Of a stretch of DNA of 64,000 bases, positions 45,208-55,391 are shown piece by piece (position 1 is the first letter of the stretch; every line of letters begins with the position of its first letter). Source of the DNA: Candidatus Defluviilinea proxima (GTDB lineage: Bacteria; Chloroflexota; Anaerolineae; Anaerolineales; Villigracilaceae); contig JADKIW010000001.1 of the NCBI GenBank assembly GCA_016721115.1, forward strand, positions 4,603,501 to 4,667,500. Reading direction: 5' to 3'. A model generated the notes under the pieces. It did not search any database. It was not told the DNA's origin and was given only the letters and a program-made list of their open reading frames with translations. The position numbers and the translations under genes were made by a program.

Positions 45208-48048
45208 ATCCGTTATACGCCCACTTGGTATAACGGTGTAGTTCTTTGGCGGGTTGGTGCCGATCGTTACATTAACTTTGGCATGTTCGTATTCATATGC
45301 CCCAATGTCACAGTGACTACCCTGCGGACGGGTCACCCCGCGCTGATCGGTGGTGGGACATACGCTGTCATTGCCCGCGTCGATGGCAGGAGAGCCTGCG
45401 AGCAAGGGGATGGTTTGAGTGAAGCCACCATAGTTGCCCAGAGTTCCCAACTTGGGATCCGTCGTGATGATGTTCGTACCGCCTGTATATCCGCCTTGGA
45501 TTATGCTGTCAATCATAATAGTAATGCCGGCGTCGTCTTTGTTAAAAACTTGTGGCCCAGTTGGGGCGTCATTAGCCCAAAAGATGGAATTGTGTACCGT
45601 TGGACTACTGCCAGATCTATTGTACATACCACCACCAAGTGAACTTGCAAAATTATTAGCGAACGTCACATTGGTCAAAGTTGGATTACTACTACCTTCA
45701 TTATTGATTCCGCCACCAAGTCCAAACGAGATTCCCTCAACAATTACGGAAGCTGAATTACCACTAAAAGTAACATTTGTTAAAATTGGATTGCTACTGA
45801 GTGAATTTACCATCCCGCCACCGGCAGCTGCTATGTTGCCACTAAATGTTACATTTGTCAGAATAGGGTTGGAATAGCTAAAGTTTTCCATCCCACCACC
45901 ACTGCGGCCACCAGTATTATTTTCGAAACTTACATCTGTTAGGATAGGACTACTGGAATAATCGTTACGCATTCCCCCACCTTCAAGTGCAGAGTTATTT
46001 CTAAAAACGACATTTGTAATCATCGGAATATAATGTTTGTCTTGAATGTAAAGTAGATTCCCGTGGTTATACATCCCACCACCAAATGTGGTGGCTTGAT
46101 TTCCATCAATAATCAAGTTTTTCACACTTGGGCTTCCAAGGTTATTATAGATCCCTCCCCCTTTTCCAGCATCGCCTGTACTTGTATGTGTTTCACTATA
46201 TGCATTCCCGCCTGTGACTGTAAAGCCATCCAGTAGGGCAGTATTATCTGTCTCACTCCCAACCACAACATGATAGGAATTGTCGGAGTTGTTCCCCACA
46301 ACGCCAATATCACCGCTCAAGGTCGTAACATTTGTTTCCCAGTCGCGCTGTGAGAGCAAAGCCTCAGTACCCGCAAAGCCTCCATAGATTGCCACGCCAT
46401 TCTTGAGAGCAAAGGAAATCGCACGGTCTGTGCCCGTTGTCGGCTTGTATGTCCCTGCCGCGACCCAGATATCATCCCCACTTGATGCGGCAGACAAGGC
46501 AGATTGTAAGTCAGTATAAGCATCGATCCAGGATGAACCGTTGTTCGCACCGGTTGCATCCCATTTGACATAATGAATCTGAGGAGCAACTAATTTACTA
46601 ATAAAAATATCCCTATTACCCGCACTAGTTAAGTTACTTGTACCTATTCCAGTATCAAAGTCAACTGTAGCGCCAAAATAGCCTGTTGTGTATACGTTTC
46701 CACTTTTGTCGATATCAATCCCCTGCCCACGGTCTTCTGCTGTTCCACCCATACCTCTTACCCAAACAAAGCTCCCATTGGCATCCAGCTTGCTGATAAA
46801 GATATCGTGGCCAAATATTGAAGTCAATTCATTTATCCCCGGGCCCGGGTCAAAATCAATCGTATTGTAGAATCCTCCCGTAATATATACCATTTCATTT
46901 CCATCTACTGCAAGGCCATGACTATAAATGTAACCATATATTCCACCAATATTTTTCGCCCAAACATAATACCCGTTACTATCTAATTTGCTTATGAAAG
47001 CATCTTCAAAACCTATACTGGTTAAATTACTTACTCCTACGTTGGGATCAAAATCCATTGTTTCTGAAAACGAACCTGTTGTGTACACATTCCCATTATT
47101 ATCTAGTGCAATTGATGATGAATCATCACTAGTTACACTACCCATTCCCTTTGCCCAGACAAACTTTCCACTCTCATCTAATTTGCTTACAAAGATATCA
47201 TCTCCCCCAACGCTCAACAAATTATTTATAGAAACATTTGGATCAAAATCACCTATACTAGAAAAAGTGCCTGTTGTATAAACATTTCCGCTAGCATCCA
47301 CGGTGATATCCCGCCCTTGATCAACAGATGTGCCACCCAACCTTTTTGCCCAAACAAAGTTGCCATCACTATCTAGTTTGCTAACAAAAATATCTTCATC
47401 ACCTGCACTGGAAAGGTTACTAATTCCAATACCAGGGTTAAAATCACCAGTACCAGTGAAACTACCTGTTATATATATGTTACCGTCACTCCCTATTTTG
47501 ATCGCATGCCCAAAATCATAAGATGCTCCTCCAGCATTTTTTGCCCAAACTAAATTACCATTGCCATCTAGCTTGACAATGAATATGTCTTCAAGCCCTG
47601 CACTAGTCAAATCGTTGGTACCTACTCCAGGGTCAAAATCAACAGTTCCATAGAAGGATCCTATAACATAGACATTACCGTTACTGTCCAAAGCAATTGA
47701 AAAGCCGATATCCATGTTTGTCCCACCAATTCTCTTTGCCCAAATCAGTTCCCCCATTTCATCTAATTTGGTAATAAAAATATCAGTAATCCCTGCACTT
47801 GTTAGGTTACTTACATCGACGCCCGGATTAAAATCTACTGTTTCATAAAAGGAACCCGTTGTATACACATTTCCTTCAACATCTATAACAATTCCCCTAC
47901 CTACATCAGTAGATATTCCTCCCATGCTTCTTGCCCAACCAAAACTAACCGAACCTGCTTGTACAGGTTCAGCCTCAAATCCTCCCAGAACTATTACCAA
48001 TATAAGCATAATTCGTACAACTACAAGAACTGTTTTTTTTGCAAACAT
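44137..48048 (-). CDS. secreted protein A: SBBP propeller + beta-helix + four 97-residue C-terminal repeats
   Basis: 1,303 residues. Signal peptide 1-32 (MLILVIVLGGFEAEPVQAG). Seven SBBP-type repeats of about 65 residues (WAKRIGG...GNVYTTGSFYETVDF) to about residue 470, likely one seven-bladed propeller. Then a polymorphic-outer-membrane-like right-handed beta-helix (YVKWDATGANNGSSWIDAYTDLQSAL, repeated NPILTNVTFSGN) ending in an AIDAGND..DIGAYEY cap. Last 356 residues: the shared repeat block. GGGAGAAAATT precedes the ATG. No catalytic residues recognised; an adhesive or cell-surface role is inferred. Its promoter carries a CRP-type palindrome. Confidence 0.85.
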   Translation of the reverse strand: MFAKKTVLVVVRIMLILVIVLGGFEAEPVQAGSVSFGWARSMGGISTDVGRGIVIDVEGNVYTTGSFYETVDFNPGVDVSNLTSAGITDIFITKLDEMGELIWAKRIGGTNMDIGFSIALDSNGNVYVIGSFYGTVDFDPGVGTNDLTSAGLEDIFIVKLDGNGNLVWAKNAGGASYDFGHAIKIGSDGNIYITGSFTGTGDFNPGIGISNLSSAGDEDIFVSKLDSDGNFVWAKRLGGTSVDQGRDITVDASGNVYTTGTFSSIGDFDPNVSINNLLSVGGDDIFVSKLDESGKFVWAKGMGSVTSDDSSSIALDNNGNVYTTGSFSETMDFDPNVGVSNLTSIGFEDAFISKLDSNGYYVWAKNIGGIYGYIYSHGLAVDGNEMVYITGGFYNTIDFDPGPGINELTSIFGHDIFISKLDANGSFVWVRGMGGTAEDRGQGIDIDKSGNVYTTGYFGATVDFDTGIGTSNLTSAGNRDIFISKLVAPQIHYVKWDATGANNGSSWIDAYTDLQSALSAASSGDDIWVAAGTYKPTTGTDRAISFALKNGVAIYGGFAGTEALLSQRDWETNVTTLSGDIGVVGNNSDNSYHVVVGSETDNTALLDGFTVTGGNAYSETHTSTGDAGKGGGIYNNLGSPSVKNLIIDGNQATTFGGGMYNHGNLLYIQDKHYIPMITNVVFRNNSALEGGGMRNDYSSSPILTDVSFENNTGGRSGGGMENFSYSNPILTNVTFSGNIAAAGGGMVNSLSSNPILTNVTFSGNSASVIVEGISFGLGGGINNEGSSNPTLTNVTFANNFASSLGGGMYNRSGSSPTVHNSIFWANDAPTGPQVFNKDDAGITIMIDSIIQGGYTGGTNIITTDPKLGTLGNYGGFTQTIPLLAGSPAIDAGNDSVCPTTDQRGVTRPQGSHCDIGAYEYEHAKVNVTIGTNPPKNYTVIPSGRITDRYGINGGPVRVRSTNGVNMFTSQRAIYGSSFNSIVGFPADQLTTEYWFTSLDDAGMVTYLVIGNPSETETALVDVYIGGVKKNTTPYSIPPGQRVYPRYGINGGPVRVVSTNGVSVFTSERTKYGNSFNEVMGFPSTQLDTEFWFTSYDDAGMITYLVIGNPSETETAEVDVYIGGVKKNTTPYSILPGQRVFPRYGINGGPVRVVSTNGVKVFTSERTKYGNSFNEVLGYPIAQTSTELWFTSLDDASMITYLVIGNPSETETAEVDVYIGGVKKNTTPYSILPGQRVFPRYGINGGPVRVVSTNGVKVFTSERTKYLSSFNEILGIPTEGLTTDYWYTSLDDVGMTTELVIAAP

Positions 48049-48124
48049 AATTTTCTCCCTGGGAGTGCTTCCTCCCTAGTGTTTGGTTTAGAAGTTCCTT
48101 TACAAGGGTAACTTCATCGAAATC

Positions 48125-48170
48125 ATTATAGACCTCCAACTTTCACAAACACAAGGTGATGGATGTCACA
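48125..48170 (-). promoter_or_regulatory. promoter with CRP-type palindrome, upstream of protein A
   Basis: -35 TTGTGT (48149-48154), 18-nt spacer, -10 TATAAT (48125-48130). Directly upstream, TGTGACATCCATCACC (48155-48170) matches the TGTGA-N6-TCACA pattern, centred about 44 bp before the start. The 75 bp from 48107 to 48181 recur unchanged at 57260-57334. Confidence 0.65.
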
Positions 48171-48179
48171 GTTTGGTTA

Positions 48180-48221
48180 CAGTAAAACAGTCCGCCTCAA
48201 AAGAGGCGGACTGTTTTACTG
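48180..48221 (-). terminator. terminator of protein B gene
   Basis: 19-bp perfect stem (CAGTAAAACAGTCCGCCTC and complement) with an AAAA/TTTT loop, 28 nt after the stop of the gene ending at 48250. Related hairpins follow the genes at 57406 and 61475. Confidence 0.88.
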
Positions 48222-48249
48222 TTATGTTGCTCTTTGACTGTTTTCTACT

Positions 48250-49320
48250 CTATGGTGCGGCGATGACGAGTTCTGTAGTCATTCCCACATCATCCAACGA
48301 AGTGTACCAGTAGTCGGTCGTCAGACCTTCTGTCGGGATCCCCAGGATCTCGTTGAAACTGCTCAGGTACTTCGTTCTCTCACTCGTGAACACCTTCACT
48401 CCGTTCGTGCTCACCACTCGCACCGGTCCTCCGTTGATCCCATACCGCGGGAACACTCTCTGCCCCGGCAGGATCGAGTACGGTGTCGTGTTCTTCTTCA
48501 CTCCTCCGATATACACATCCACTTCCGCTGTCTCTGTCTCACTCGGGTTCCCGATCACCAGGTACGTGATCATGCTGGCATCATCCAATGAGGTGAACCA
48601 GAGTTCGGTCGAGGTTTGAGCTATCGGGTATCCCAACACTTCATTGAAACTGTTCCCATACTTCGTTCTCTCGCTCGTGAACACCTTCACTCCGTTCGTG
48701 CTCACCACTCGCACTGGTCCTCCATTGATCCCATACCGCGGGAACACTCTCTGCCCCGGCAGGATCGAGTACGGTGTCGTGTTCTTCTTCACTCCGCCGA
48801 TGTACACATCCACTTCCGCTGTCTCTGTCTCGCTTGGGTTCCCGATCACCAGGTACGTGATCATCCCCGCATCATCATAGCTCGTGAACCAGAACTCTGT
48901 GTCCAGTTGGGTCGAGGGAAACCCCATCACTTCGTTGAAGCTGTTCCCATACTTCGATCTCTCACTCGTGAAGATGTTCACTCCATTCGTGCTCACCACC
49001 CGCACTGGTCCGCCGTTGATCCCATACCTTGGGTACACTCGCTGCCCGGGCGGGATCGAGTATGGTGTTGTGTTCTTCTTCTCTCCTCCTATGTACACAT
49101 CTACCAATGCGGTCTCTGTCTCGCTTGGGTTCCCGATCACCAAGTACGTGATCATCCCCGCATCGTCCAATGAGGTGAACCAGTATTCGGTCGTCAGTTG
49201 ATCCGCGGGGAACCCTACGATCGAGTTGAAGCTGCTCCCGTAGATCGCTCTTTGGCTCGTGAACATCGCCATCCCGTTCGTGCTTCTCACTCGCACCGGT
49301 CCGCCGTTGATCCCGTACCG
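48250..49320 (-). repeat. constant C-terminal block, copy B
   Basis: 1,071 bp block, same four-unit structure as copy A; small substitutions such as MAMFTSQ for NMFTSQ in unit 1 and GEKKN for GVKKN. Confidence 0.95.
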
Positions 49321-52300
49321 ATCCGTTAGTCGTTGCCCTGTTCCTATTCCGTAGTTCCCCTGTGTGTTCCCACCGATCGTTACATTGATGTTCGAACAAC
49401 CTATTGATGTATTGAATGTGCTGGTGTAGTTCTGCCCACTTGTGTTGGCTCCCAGGTTGCTGTAGCTGAGGTTCTGCGGCGCAAAGGTGTGACAGGTACT
49501 TGTTGGGGTTACTGTTCCACTCCAGCCACTTGGTACTGTGATCGTGTAACTCCCGTCTCCTTTGGAGGTTACGCTCTTGGCGACTCCATCCGTGTAGCTT
49601 AGGGTCACTCCTCCTACCCCTACATTGCCGGAGATAGAAGGGTCCGCATATTTAATTTTGTATATTTTTCCAGTAGCGTAGTCTGCTAAATACAACTCTC
49701 CTTGTTGATCTTCACCAAATGTGGTGATATTGAATGCAGTATCAGCAAGCTGAACGGGCGTGGTCCACCCTGTAGGTAAATTATTGTATGTGCTAAAAAT
49801 CCTGCCACTACAAAAATCTCCATACAGATAGTAACCCTTCAGTGAAGGGAAATTAGAACCACGATAGACATATCCACCTGTGACTGAACAACCAAGGGTA
49901 TGATCGTACTCAGCTACTGGAAGAATCTTTCCTGTTTGGTCACATCCGCTGGATGGGTTGTAACATAAACTACCCTCCATAATCCGCCAACCATAGTTCT
50001 GCCCACCTGTGCTGTTTGAAGGCTGAAAATCTATTTCTTCGCGTACACCCTGGCCCACATCACCGATGTACAAATCGTGAGTAGAACGGTCAAAGGAAAT
50101 ACGCCAAGGGTTTCTCAAGCCATAGGCCCAGATCTCTTTCTTAATGCCCGAGGTGGGATCACTGTAAAAGGGGTTTGTAGCAGGAATGGCGTAGGGTGAA
50201 CCGGAGTTCACATCAATGCGCAAGATTTTTCCGAGGTGACTTTTCAAATTTTGTGCATTGTTATTGGGATCCCCTCCCCCACCACCATCACCTGTTGACC
50301 AATATAGGTATCCATCATTTCCAAAAGCAATCGTGCCACCATTATGATTCGAGTTTGTTGGATGATCGATGGTCAAAATGGTGGCGCCACTACCTGTATT
50401 GGCCAGGTCGGGATTCCCTACAGAAACAGTGTACTGTCTCAATGTCAAGACGGAGCCGTTTGAATCTCCACTTCGAGGTGCCGTGTACACAACGTAGAAT
50501 TTTCCATTGCTTGCATAAGATGGATGGAAGGCAAGCCCCAACAATCCCTGTTCCCCGGAGGTCGATCGAACACTGGATTGAATATCTAGAAAGGGAGTTG
50601 ACAACAACGACCCATTTTTTATGATGCGGATTTTTCCACTTCGTTCAAGAACAAACAACCGATTTGAGCCGTCACCTGCATGAGTAATGAATACAGGATT
50701 GTTCAAACCACTAGCAACTTCCTGGAAAGTTAATTTGGAAGGATCTAGAAATGCAGGGACTGCCACTACACCATCCAGAACATTACTATCGATGCCAAGT
50801 GTCAGGCTTCCCCATGTTTCGTCGTGATCGCCTTCATATTGCCGAATTCGTTGTTGATTCGCCCATACAGTATTTGGAATACAAGTTCCAAGGTTCCAAA
50901 CACTCGCGCTCGGGTCGTAGTAGCCTTCTCCGATATTGTGATACCACCTTGCAGGCCAAATCACATCAGGAATATTTGTAATATTCAGAAAATCGCTTAA
51001 ACCAGTATTACAAAGCGTTGAACCATATACGCCTGCCAAATTTCCGCGAGATTTTATCTGAGAAACCCACCCGTTCATAAAAGCATTAACTGCATTGCGA
51101 CAAGCCGAGTCTGTACCATAGTATTCTATATCATAATAGACAACAGAACCTGTTTTGTCAGGATATGTAAGACCAAGTTCTGCGAGTCTTTCTACAGCCA
51201 GATTTGCTTCACTAACTCCCTGATTATAAGCAGTTGTCATATTGCTACTCATGCGTGAACTAAAGCCGGTACATGGCGCCTGGGGCCCCACCCATGTGGG
51301 GATAAACTGCCAGCCTTGTTGATTTAATTGTTGAAGATAGTATGCGGTCAATACATTGTTGGCACATGCCCGGCTGGATCCCCCGATATATAAATTAACG
51401 GCTTTATATGGACTGTTATTCCACCAAGTTTGCATTTGGGAGATGGATGGAATCTCACACTTGTCAAATCCCTGACCAGTAAACGTGTTGGTACTCCCAA
51501 TACCTGCAAGTGTGCTTGTTATATTTGCATTTTCTATATCTAAAATCTCCAGAGCGGTAATTTCCGGTCGAACATCAGGAAGATGTACTGTTTGCCATGT
51601 AACACCTCCGTTGAACGTCTGTAGCAAACGGGTAGTTGATGAACAGGAAACAGAAGCAGGTTGATCGGTCAGAGATGAAGCGGTAACACAATCTGCCTCA
51701 ACAGATTTGGCCCACCCAATATCCGTTGACACCATATCCAAGTTAACGATCGAAGAAGATAGTCCATCTGTGTTTTCAAATGTATCAAATTCTCCGTCTT
51801 TCATGCGAACAATAGTTTTTGTTCCTGAAATAACTGCAAGAAAGTTCTCGGGGTCAAGAATAGATAACGGAATAATCCCGGGCTCCGCACCTAAAGCCAC
51901 CTGATATACAAGGGACCACTCATCGATTGAATTATCGTAAACATATAGAGTAAGGTTGTTTTTAAGACCCACATCTGTCGTCACTAAAATGCCTTGACCA
52001 TTGAAATAATATGGTTGATAAATCACCGTAAGTGCATCCGTTTTTATCCCCGACTTTGCGTCCAGCCAATTGACGCCACCATCCTGTGTTCTAAAGATTT
52101 GATCTCCGGCTGGCCCACCAGTTGCCCAACCGGTTTGGGATTCACTAAAACTAATATTATCTGCAACCGGCAAAGTAGATCGTACCCAGGTAACTCCACC
52201 ATCAGATGTTGTGAAAAGAGTACCTAAACTGAAGTTCGAACTTGTGGCTTGTTTTACAGCGATCCAGCCGGCCTGCACGTCAAACCACCCAATGCTTGCT

Positions 52301-52708
52301 TTCTCAGAATGAGCGGATACATCACCTTCATCAAACAAGTCTAGAGGCAGAGTCTCCCAGTTCTGCCCGTGATTGAGAGTTCGAGCAAGAGTAAAACTTG
52401 AACCGCCATCTGGATTATTGATATTCCACAATATCCAACCACTTTCTTGATCGAGAAAATACACGTCTTGTATTTTTGCATTTAATGGAATTGCAGGGCC
52501 GATTTCATTCCAAGTTTGAGCCGCATCCAATGTCCAGAATAAGTGCTCATTCGACAAAACCCAACCAGATGATGGTGTTAACAATTCAAACTGATCAATT
52601 TGAAGATTGGGTTGCATTACTGGCTTTTGCCACAATCCCTGGTCGTGCCCCACCCGCAAATACAGGAAGTATCAACAATAAAAGAAAAAATCTGCTCCAA
52701 ATTCGCAT
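48250..52708 (-). CDS. secreted protein B: Ycf48-like propeller + glycoside-hydrolase-like + sugar dehydrogenase + Ig-like + C-terminal repeats (frameshift near 5' end)
   Basis: About 1,485 residues. The signal peptide [20 protein letters not shown] starts at 52708 with GGAG five bases upstream but is in a different frame; a 1-nt indel between about 52597 and 52640 separates it from the main frame. Then a BNR/Ycf48-like propeller to about residue 390 ([26 protein letters not shown]), an Rv2525c/DUF1906-like glycoside-hydrolase-like domain ([19 protein letters not shown] ... [10 protein letters not shown]), a glucose/sorbosone dehydrogenase-type PQQ propeller ([45 protein letters not shown]), an Ig-like module and the shared block. 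PQQ use and catalysis are inferred from family only. Confidence 0.83.
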
Positions 52709-52993
52709 CTCTACTCCGAATATGTAAATTTTTGCCGCTGAGGGGGAATATTGCTACAAAGTATTCTAACTGTTTATAGAATTATTTTGTTCCTTGTATC
52801 ATCCCCTAATGGTACTCTTACGCTGACTACCCTATTAACAAGGGTAAATCTATTTTGCCATATCTGCTTTTACCTTATGAAGAATACACTTATCTACTCT
52901 CTTCAATATTTATATCGTTATGCTTATCTTAACGAACCTACAAGTTCGTCTCACCGAGAGGCGAACTTGTAGGTTCATATTACCCTTTATTAC
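52709..52993. other. 285-bp intergenic region with terminator
   Basis: AT-rich; must hold the promoter of protein B, for which I see no strong consensus, and the terminator at 52934-52976. No gene found. Confidence 0.5.
52934..52976 (-). terminator. terminator of protein C gene
   Basis: 15-bp perfect stem GAACCTACAAGTTCG / CGAACTTGTAGGTTC with a 13-nt loop, 18 nt after the stop at 52994. Confidence 0.8.
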
Positions 52994-54062
52994 TTACGGT
53001 GCGGCGATCACCAACTCCGTGGTCATCCCCACATCATCCAACGAAGTGTACCAGTAGTCGGTCGTCAGACTTTCTGTCGGGATCCCCAGGATCTCGTTGA
53101 AACTGCTCAGGTACTTCGTTCTCTCACTCGTGAACACCTTCACTCCGTTCGTGCTCACCACTCGCACTGGTCCTCCGTTGATCCCATACCGCGGGAACAC
53201 TCTCTGCCCCGGCAGGATCGAGTACGGTGTCGTGTTCTTCTTCACTCCTCCGATGTACATCCACTTCCGCTGTCTCTGTCTCACTCGGGTTCCCGATCAC
53301 CAGGTACGTGATCATGCTGGCATCATCCAATGAGGTGAACCAGAGCTCGGTCGAGGTTTGAGCTATCGGGTATCCCAATACTTCATTGAAGCTGTTCCCA
53401 TACTTCGTTCTCTCGCTCGTGAATACCTTCACTCCGTTCGTGCTCACCACTCGTACCGGCCCGCCGTTGATCCCATACCGCGGGAACACTCTCTGCCCCG
53501 GCAGGATCGAGTACGGTGTCGTGTTCTTCTTCACCCCTCCGATGTACACATCCACTTCCGCTGTCTCTGTCTCGCTCGGGTTCCCGATCACCAGGTACGT
53601 GATCATCCCCGCATCGTCATAGCTCGTGAACCAGAACTCTGTGTCCAGTTGGGTCGAGGGGAACCCCATCACTTCATTGAAGCTGTTCCCATACTTCGTT
53701 CTCTCGCTCGTGAACACACTCACTCCGTTCGTGCTCACCACTCGTACCGGTCCGCCGTTGATCCCATACCGCGGGTACACTCTCTGCCCAGGCGGGATCG
53801 AGTATGGTGTTGTGTTCTTCTTCACGCCTCCGATGTACACATCCACTAACGCTGTCTCTGTCTCACTCGGGTTCCCGATCACCAGGTAGGTGATCATGCC
53901 TGTATCGTCCAATGAGGTGAACCAGTATTCGGTCGTCAGTTGATCCGCGGGGAATCCTACGATCGAGTTGAAGCTGCTCCCGTAGATCGCCCGCTGGCTC
54001 GTGAACATGTTCACTCCGTTCGTGCTTCTCACTCGCACCGGTCCGCCGTTGATCCCGTACCG
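52994..54062 (-). repeat. constant C-terminal block, copy C (2-nt deletion)
   Basis: Same four-unit block; in unit 3 the sequence GTACATCC (about 53255) lacks two bases of the GTACACATCC present in the other copies, which breaks the frame of the last unit. Confidence 0.93.
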
Positions 54063-55391
54063 ATCCGTTATACGTCCGCTTGGTGCAACGGTGTAGTTCT
54101 TTGGTGGGTTAACGCCTATTGTGACATTAACTTTGGCATGTCCGTATTCATATGCCCCGATGTCACAGTGACTCCCAAACGGACGGGTCACCCCGCGTTG
54201 ATCGGTGGTGGGACATACGCTGTCATTGCCCGCGTCAATGGCAGAACTACCGGTTTGCAAGGGTATGGTTTGTGTGAAACCACCATAATTACCCAGGGTT
54301 CCCAACTTGGGATCGGCTGTGATGATGTTTGTTCCACCAACATACCCATCTTGAATTACACTGTCAGTGACATAAGGAACACTGGTGTCGTTATATATCT
54401 GTGATCCAGTGGGGGCACTGTTTCCCCATAAAATCACATTTTGTAATCCTAAGTTGCTATTCGCCTCATTATAAATCCCACCTCCATAAGTAGACGCCAA
54501 ATTTGCACTGAACGTCGCATTCAAGATGTAAGGATGGCTGTCTTGATTCCCCATTCCGCCACCGTATACGGCTGAATTGCCGCTAAAGGTTACATTGGTC
54601 AAGCTTGCATCGCTAAAGTGATTCCACATCCCACCGCCAAAATTCGCCGAGTTATTGCTAAACACTACACTGTGCAAGATAGGATGACCATGATTGCCAT
54701 CACTCACACTGTACATACCGCCACCTAGGAGCGCTAAATTGTTATCAAAAGTGATGTTACTTAACACCAGATAGCCATAGCTAGTGTATAAACCTCCCCC
54801 ATATTGGTCCGCAAAAGTTCCATTTGCATTTCCAGAAGTAATTGTAAAACCATCCAACTGTGTCGAAATGTTTACAAAAGCCGCCGTAACAACATGATAA
54901 GAGTTATCACTGGTGTCATGCTCAATGCCGATATCGCCGCTCAGAATCGTGACATACTTCGAAGGGTCACGTTCAGTAGACAACATCTCGGTCCCTGCAA
55001 AACCTCCGTAAACTGACACACTATCTTGAAGTATAAAAGAAAGCCCGCGATCAGTACCAGTGGTTGGTTTATAAGTTCCTGCCGCGACCCAAATCTGCTC
55101 TCCGCTTGAGGCGAAGGCAAGGGCTGATTGCAAATCGGTATAGGCATCGGTCCAGGATGAGCCGTTATTTAACCCAGTTGCATTCCACTTAACGTAAATA
55201 ATACAGCCCGGTCCTGGGTATGGGTAGCTAATTGGAGATGATGGCGGGCAAAGACCTGGGTAGGGATATGGGTAAGGATATGGATATAACAGACTCTTAC
55301 CTTCATATCCATAGGCCGTGCCGGTATTTGCCGCGATACCCACAAGCAGAGCAATAATCAAAAAAGCAATTTCAAATTTTATTTTTTTCAT
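52994..55391 (-). CDS. secreted protein C: beta-helix + C-terminal repeats (frameshift in repeat 3)
   Basis: About 799 residues when repaired. Signal peptide (MKKIKFEIAFLIIALLVGIA), a Tyr-Pro repeat (YPYPYPYPYPG), then YVKWNATGLNNGSSWTDAYTDLQSAL and a right-handed beta-helix like that of protein A with the AIDAGND..DIGAYEYG cap, then the shared block. Frame is lost near 53257 through a 2-nt deletion relative to the other four copies; the last 96 residues are encoded in another frame to 52994. Start at 55391 has GGAGG 7 nt upstream and overlaps the stop of the membrane-protein gene (ATGA). Function unknown; surface exposure inferred. Confidence 0.85.
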
